Of a DNA stretch of 64,000 nucleotides, positions 57,701 to 64,000 are shown in pieces. Position 1 is the first letter of the stretch. Every line of letters starts with the position of its first letter. The translations under genes were made by a program, and so were the position numbers. A model generated the notes under the pieces. It searched no databases. It saw only the letters and a program-made list of their open reading frames with translations, and was not told the DNA's origin. Source of the DNA: Clitopilus passeckerianus (Eukaryota; Basidiomycota; Agaricomycetes; Agaricales; Entolomataceae); contig CALYLX010000067.1 in NCBI GenBank assembly GCA_944990035.1, positions 1 through 64,000 on the forward strand. The letters run 5' to 3'.

Positions 57701-60700
57701 GAGTTCTTCGCGAGAATCAGGTCGGACCTATCTTGATGATTGCGTTTACCAATCATGCCCTCGACCACATGTTGTCCTCAGTGCTGGATGCCGGTATCAC
57801 CTACAAAATTATTCGTCTTGGCCGCCAGTCCAGCGATGAGCGTATCAGGAACTACTCGATCGAAACTTTAGAGATGGCTAGGAGCGAATCACGTTTGGAT
57901 CGAGCATTCTCCCAGCAACGGAGAGATCTCAAAGATACCCAGAAGAAGATCGAGGACCTGCTCAAAAAGATCGTCACCGCGGACGTTGAGCGTGACTCCG
58001 AGCTTGTCATGCGACATATTCAAATTTTCTACCCTGAGCACCATCATCATCTATCCCATCCACCGCTCGGAACACGAAACGTCAAAGAGCTCATTTCCAC
58101 CAGCGATGGCGAAGGGGAAGCGTGGCAGAGAGTAGGGCGGGGAGGCAGGACTGAAATGGTCGACGATTCATTTTACTCTTTCTGGAGACAATCCCGGGAT
58201 CAAATGTTTCTCGGTCAGGTTATGAACGGCACTCTCAGACCTTGGGAGCCACCGACGCCACCACCTTCGCAACAGGCCGCTCTGAATGTGTTCAGTACTC
58301 TAGAAGTCGAACAGGCTTTAGACGAATCCGACTCAGACGACGACTCTGCCGACACGGATTCAGATTCCGAGGATGCTGAAGAAAGTTGGGACACAGCGCA
58401 ATACCTCCCCTCTGATCGTCCTATTACTCCCGAAATTGATTACCTCTCCCCTGCTCCTACCATCGACCCGGAGTTATCGGACGACTCGCCTGATATTCGT
58501 GATTTAGAAGGCTTTCTGGCGGCTCTCGGTTACGACCAGAAACCGACATTCACGCATACGGATCGTACTCTGGCAGAACTCCTAGACGACGGCGAGAACA
58601 TATGGGATATGAACAGCTATGAACGTCTCCGTCTTCACAACTTTTGGGTTGATGAAACGCGTCGCGAACTGGCTGAAAATCAAACGAACGAGTTTCAAAG
58701 ACTAAGGGACCTGCATGCTGATAAGCTCACAGAGTGTAATGAAGGGAGGGCAGAAGTGCGTTCTGGTTCCATTTGGATTTCCATGATTTTGACAAGATTA
58801 CAGGCACGGAGAAATCTCCTCCAATCAATTGATATCATTGGTTGCACAACCACCGGTTCGCCTGGCGTATGTAGCACTTTGCAGTAACTAATTGGTCGCA
58901 TTCGCAGGGGCGGCACAACTTACGAGTCTGCTCAAGGTATATCTTCTGGTATTGCATCCACAGCGCATGTTTCTGATAAGACGAGTAGGCTCTAAGCCCA
59001 CGTGTGCTCCTCGTCGAAGAGGCAGGCCAGGTCATGGAAGCGCACATCCTCGGTAGCCTTGTTCCCTCCATCGAGCATCTTATCCTGATTGGGGATCCAC
59101 TTCAGCTGCGACCAACACTCAACAACTTCTGTGAGTAGAACATATCTTCGTGTGGGTCCTATCCTCACATGTTTTTTAGCGCTCTCGATGGACAGTAAAC
59201 GTGGACGGGAGTTATATCGCTTCGATATGTCCCTGATGGAGCGCCTCTCCGTGTCAGGGCTCCCCATGTCACAGATTGACGTCCAGCGGCGGATGAGACC
59301 AACCATCTCTAGCCTCATCAGGTATGGCTTTCTGTCCTCTTGATATTCATCATCTCATTTCGTCCGAAGAAATACACTTTACCCTAAATTAGAGGACCAT
59401 CCACTTGTCCACGAATACCCTGACGTTCGCGGACTGGCAAAGAATGTCTTTTTCCTGAATCATACACATCCAGAGAACGACGGTAGCGATGAGACCGCAA
59501 GCAAGTTCAATACGTACGAGGTAAGCTGCCATTTTGAATGGTTTGCCTGCGGGCCCTGTCTGACACGTTCCCAGGTCCAGATGATTCGAGACCTCGTCAT
59601 GTATCTCCTACGGTAAGTCGACATGAGGCTGGATTGCAGTGTAAAGTATGCTCATGACCGTCCAATTGGTGTAGGCAGGGCTGTTACTCGGACGAGGGCG
59701 ACATCGTGGTGCTTTGTGCCTATCTCGGACAGCTGGCGAGGCTTCGTGACGCACTTGCCAGTGAAATCGCTGTCATCATTGACGAGAAGGATCAGGCTGC
59801 CCTCAACGATGTAGAAGACGACACTGAAGATGATATCACCATTTCTCCAACGATTGAGCGCGTCAACGTCACGAAGAGGGTGGGTCTTCCCGATCCATCT
59901 GCTATCTCGCCTGACCAAATATGATATTAGGTCAAACTCCGAACTGTGGATAACTATCAAGGAGAGGAAGGAAGGGTAAGCCGTCATGAGCTCGTTTCGT
60001 ACCTGTCTGACTGATGGCAGGTCGTAATCCTTTCTCTTGTGAGAAACTCTGGCGACCCTGAAGATGATTCCGCAGACCGGGCTTACCGTCATGCCATACG
60101 ACCCACGATAGGATTCTTGAAGGTGTGTGCTTGGTGGAAATACTTAATTTCCTGTTGACATGGTTTGGTAGTCTCGTAATCGCACCAATGGTAAGACAAT
60201 TTTTTGGGTTACTCTACAGAGTACGAGTCACTGAGCCACCACCGTCACAGTCGCTCTCTCGAGGGCAAAAGAAGGACTGTATATTTTAGGAAACGCGCAG
60301 AACTTATCCAATCATAGCCCAATGTGGAATTCGATAATTCAGGAGCTGGCGGAAACCGATTGTATTGGGCCCGCACTGCCAATCGTCTGTCATCGGCACT
60401 CAGATGACATTGAGCTTGTTTCCCAACCAGGCAAGCTACCGACCCTGGCACCGGACGGTTCGCCTTTATCTGTGTTTCTCTCTGTTTAGCTAGCTGACGA
60501 TCTTCAGGTGGTTGTTTACGTCCTTGCGAGACTCGATTGCCATGTGGGCATCTATGCCCCTACAAGGTTCGGTCGAAAACCTTTGGAATTAGATAATAGC
60601 TTACACTTGTCCATAGTGCCACTGCGACGATCCCAAACATGTCAGCGTGGTATGTCATCAACCTTGCCGACGCCTGTGTTCAAGAGGGCATCCATGCTCG

Positions 60701-63284
60701 AAGCTCTGTAGCGTGGAATGTGGCCAGTGTCGCTTCCCGGTATCGAACGTCCATCTCCCCTGTGGACACGTCAAACCCTCCGTCCCATGGTATTGTGCTC
60801 GTAATTTCCCCCTGTGTATTTTTTGTTAATTGGCGAAAAGTTGGCAGATGGAATCGCTTGATACCGTTTTCTGTGATTCCCAAGTTGAGAAGGTGCTCCC
60901 TTCTTGTGAACATTCGGCTGTTTTACCATGCGGTCAAGACCCGTCAACCTACGCATGCCAAGCGCGCTGCGACACCCCTATGGGATGCTGTACCAAGATA
61001 TGCATTGGAAAGTGCCACGAGTGCCAGGGATTAAGCCCACCTGCTGAATCCGGAGCGATTCACAGAACATCCCACCAGCAGCATCGGTGCGAGAAGGACC
61101 TCCAATGTGGGCACAGATGCCAAGAAAGGTGCTCGGTGGATCACCACCATACGGCGAAATGCATGGAGCGGTGTCGGCAAACATGTCGGCATGCCCAGTG
61201 TCGCCAACCATGCCACGTTCCATGCGCACCTTGTCAAGAAAAATGCACCTGGTAGGTGCCCCTTCTACTGCTGTCGTTAGGTCATTACCTCATTCCGCTA
61301 TAGGAGTTGCTCCCATCAGACGTGCCCAGTCTCCTGTGGCTCAGTATGTTGCTCAGTTCTATCTTCGAAGTTTCCTCTAATACGATGTTTTAGATTTGTG
61401 TACGCTTACCTTGCGACAAGCGTTGCCCGAATACTCTCAAATGCGGACACCCATGCCCATCTGGTATGTCCTCGTGCTATACCGATACCATACCGGCTGA
61501 CCGCGTTCTAGTATGTGGTGAAGATTGCACCATCCAAGTTTGCCCAGAATGTGCCTCGCCCACGCAGAAATCTGCGGTCGTCGACCTAATTCTCCACCGA
61601 ACCCTTGATGATTTGGTCCCAGACTCCGAGGCGATCGATGAGCTCGTTATAACGATACCAGCATGTGGCCATATCTTCACCGTCGAAACGCTGGATGGGA
61701 TTACTGCCCTCCAGGACTTCTACGAGTACAACGAGGCCCGGCACCAATGGACTGGCCTGAAGTCCCCACAGGGTCTAGTCAAACCTCCGTCCTGCCCAAC
61801 CTGCCGTGCCCAAATAACATCACCTCGCTACGGACGAGTCGCCAAGCGTGCTGATCTGGACATCTTGGAGAGAAACGTAGCTGGTCAAATGTCTAGGTCG
61901 CTTGGCCAACAGCAGACTGCGGTCAGCCGATTCAATGAAGAGGTCGTAGCCGCTCAGCTTGTCAAAGGTCAAAACGCCCTCTCCCTTCAGGTCCCTAAAT
62001 CCCTCCCGAAGAAGCCGAAGAGCGCCAGGAAGACGATCCTGGAAGCCAACGTAGACCTGCCCATATCGGAGCGCGACATACAGCCAAGTAACAACACGCT
62101 GTTCTTTATTGATGGAAAAGTCTTGGATATATGGAGGAAGGCCACACATCCGTTATACATGGCGTACAGGGAAATCGTCAAGATCGCAGGAACCCGCTCT
62201 GCTCATACCCAGGCCTGGGAATCCTCATTTTCGTTCCTCTACGAACGCGAAATCCAGTTATGTATGGATAACCCATCTTCCCTACCCCGCACTACCCCGC
62301 CTCAAGACCATGCTCTCCGAATGGCGAAGATTCAAGTCGGCCAGCCAAAGCCTCTCGCCGATAAACGCTTCCTTGTCGAGGCCTTCTGGTCAGCGATCAA
62401 TATTCGGCTTATACTCGTTCGGGTTGGGGAGGCGTGGCTGAATGAAGCGAGCAACCACCTCGAAAAATACACACCCTTCCACCGCGATCAATGGGCGAGC
62501 TACCTTCAGTTTCTTCTGAACAGCTGTGAGCGAGACGCCGAGAAGGCTCATGAGCTTGCTACCGGGTCCGGATCACCTCGCCAAACCGTTCAATGCGCAC
62601 TTCTGTGCATGAGGACCACCCTCGAGCGATTCCGGTTCAACTTTTCAATGTGCAAGCAGACCGGAACAATCAAGCAGAATCGAGAAGAACTTCTTGACAG
62701 GGCCACCACATCCGGAAGAGAAGCCAGAGGGTACGAAACGCAAACCATCACCGAGTATCTCAGTCGCCAGGGTATCAGCGTCTCCGCGGAAACGAAGTGG
62801 ATCAAGGACAACTTCAAGGATGCCGCCACAACGATCGTCAATGAATGGGAGGAGATAGCCAAGTCGATCCGAATGGACACGTTTTATCAGCCTGTGTTAC
62901 TGGAAGAGAAGATGGCAGTCGTGAAAGCGATGGGCTTCGGTACGTTGTGCCAAATATCATCTTTGAACATTTGTCTAAAACGTCGCCTAGCCACCACCGG
63001 CCATTTCTTCGCTTGCCCAAACGGACATGTATTTGCAATTGGAGAGGTTAGCAGATCCGCTCTTTCTCGCATGCTCCCGCTTTACGGAGTACACTAACTT
63101 GATTATCTCTTCAGTGTGGAGGCGCAATGGAAACCTCTCGGTGCCCCGAGTGCAACGCTGTCATAGGAGGCCACAATCACCAGTTGGACAGATCCAACAC
63201 TCAAGCCACGGAATATGATGAAATTGCGCGGAATGTCGATAGTAGCGTTCGTCAAGGTTATTGGGCTAATCCTTACGGAGCTTA
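54799..63284 (+). CDS. ZNFX1: ZNFX1-type SF1 RNA helicase with CCCH, NFX1 and RZ zinc fingers
   Basis: A homologue of NFX1-type zinc-finger-containing protein 1 (roughly 2,200-2,400 aa). Relatives act in small-RNA inheritance (C. elegans ZNFX-1), RNAi heterochromatin (fission yeast Hrr1) and RNA sensing (human). Order: two N-terminal CCCH fingers (CKYFKSRAGCRNGANCRFSH; CRFFWTTGKCKLEFECRFKH); a ZNFX1-specific region; then the helicase core. Core motifs: GPPGTGKS (Walker A, partly on micro-exon 57604-57622), IAFTNHALDHML, LLVEEAGQVMEAHIL, GDPLQLRP, QRRMRP, TVDNYQGEEGR and NVALSRAKEGLYILG. NFX1-type Cys/His fingers follow (CGHLCPYKCHCDDPKHVS; RGHPCSKLC; QCGHRCQERC), then a helical C-terminal region and an RZ-type finger (ACPNGHVFAIGECGGAM; SRCPECNAVIGGHNH). 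A Ser/Asp/Glu-rich acidic insert lies near 58300-58500. All core motifs are present, so activity is expected. Confidence 0.94.
57604..57622 (+). other. 19-nt micro-exon encoding the Walker A lysine
   Basis: Between introns of the ZNFX1-type gene, the 19-nt exon ACCTCCAGGAACTGGAAAG supplies PPGTGK (with the first base completing a Gly codon). It is preceded by an intron ending CTGTCAG and followed by GTAAGA. Without it the helicase loses its ATP-binding motif. Confidence 0.8.
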
Positions 63285-63645
63285 GGGGTCTGGAGTTGCT
63301 TCTTGTTTATATCATCTCTCTTTACGTCGGTCTTCAACTAAATATTACTACACAATTATTACCGAATGTCGAACTGGAAGTTATGAAACGGCGTCAACTG
63401 CAGGTATGGGTCCAGGTCCCGGACGAAATCATTCTCTTCAGGCGATTTGAGCGAACAGGGTTGGGTTACCGGCCTTGGTTTGACGACATTCTGTTTGTTA
63501 TTTGAGATAAGATCTACACATCCCGGAAGGGATTATTCAATTGGTATCTCACCACCAAACGGTTCGTGTCGAGATTTGAGATCCTGAAAACATCTAAATG
63601 ATCTTCGATATATAGGTAGGATATACTAGCACACAGTATCCTACT
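63285..63645. other. Intergenic region between ZNFX1-type and kinase-like genes
   Basis: 361 bp between two convergent stops. A 96-codon plus-strand frame (63215-63505) begins inside the ZNFX1 gene in another frame and is not supported. Confidence 0.5.
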
Positions 63646-64000
63646 CTAACGCCAAGCCACAAAGTCTGCTCTAATCGATCTCATCTCCTTAGCGCATGCC
63701 TCCTCCCACTTCTTCATCTTCGACTGTTCTCCCTGCCCACTCTCCTGGTCCGTATCCCACACCTCGTGATATTCCGCCCTTCCAAAGTCAATCAACCTGA
63801 AACTCAATTTCCTATCATCCCACCCCGTCGGTCTCCTCGACATATCCCGGTTAATAGGACCCCAATCCCATACAATGTTTCGTTCATATGGGGAACCGTG
63901 TGTCCAGCCATAAGAATGAAAGCGTTGGAGGAGGGTGTGGATTTGCTTTCTATGGAAGAATAACCGTTAGAAGAAAGCAGCAGAAAAATGCAGACATTGA
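63646..64000 (-). CDS. C-terminal part of a kinase-like protein, cut by the window edge
   Basis: On the minus strand the last exons read LLQRFHSYGWTHGSPYERNI, a catalytic-loop-like segment (HG-x5-N), then RDMSRRP, KLSFRLIDFGRAEYHEV (DFG-like motif, Asp-Phe-Gly) and KEMRSIRADFVAWR before a stop at 63646. This pattern is typical of the basidiomycete PKL-type protein kinase-like family, which is often very small and of unknown function. The 5' portion lies outside the window. Confidence 0.7.

Overview
The window looks like nuclear DNA of a mushroom-forming fungus (Basidiomycota, Agaricomycetes). Nearly every gene is cut by many introns of about 50-60 nt with GTRNGT/YAG borders. The gene content is typical of that group: DUF6533-type membrane proteins, F-box-like multicopy families, a small class I terpene synthase, a WOPR transcription factor and very large Ser/Pro-rich proteins. 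No bacterial, viral or organellar gene set is visible. Exon joins were made by eye, so borders marked 'about' may be off by some bases.

Layout. 1-7 kb: a DUF6533-type multi-TM protein (+), a TLDc/OXR1-type protein (-) convergent with it, and a second multi-TM protein (+) divergent from OXR1. 7.6-12.9 kb: a tandem triplet of THEM6-like hotdog-fold genes (+). 13-15 kb: an unrecognised Ser/Thr/Pro-rich protein (-). 16-20.6 kb: Misato/DML1 (-) and a Gti1/Pac2 WOPR regulator (-). 22.3-28.2 kb: one large gene (-) joining an MLKL-NTD-like four-helix bundle, a Ser-rich linker, a protein kinase with intact motifs and a C-terminal region of unknown function. 30.7-32.1 kb: an Old Yellow Enzyme gene (+) with an apparent 1-nt frameshift and a substituted catalytic Tyr. 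32.8-38.8 kb: a very large disordered protein (-). 39.6-40.7 kb: a terpene synthase (+). 40.8-41.7 kb: class II tRNA and tRNA-like loci, with relatives near 32.3 and 50.8 kb. 42.3-43.3 kb: a PNPOx-like flavoprotein (+) with a C-terminal TM. 43.4-52.3 kb: five F-box-like paralogues (-), two of them broken, with a relic of the PNPOx gene tail between two copies. 54.8-63.3 kb: a full ZNFX1-type SF1 helicase (+). 63.6-64 kb: the C-terminal end of a kinase-like gene (-) that leaves the window.

The genes do not form one pathway. Housekeeping genes (OXR1, DML1, ZNFX1) are interleaved with fast-evolving families (membrane proteins, F-box array, MLKL-like kinase). The terpene synthase has no recognisable P450 or tailoring neighbours except the OYE and PNPOx-like flavoproteins, and no functional link is shown. 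The most interesting candidates are the MLKL-like 4HB-kinase fusion, the ZNFX1 gene whose Walker A motif lies on a 19-nt micro-exon, the segmental duplication that built the F-box array, and the odd tRNA-like family.
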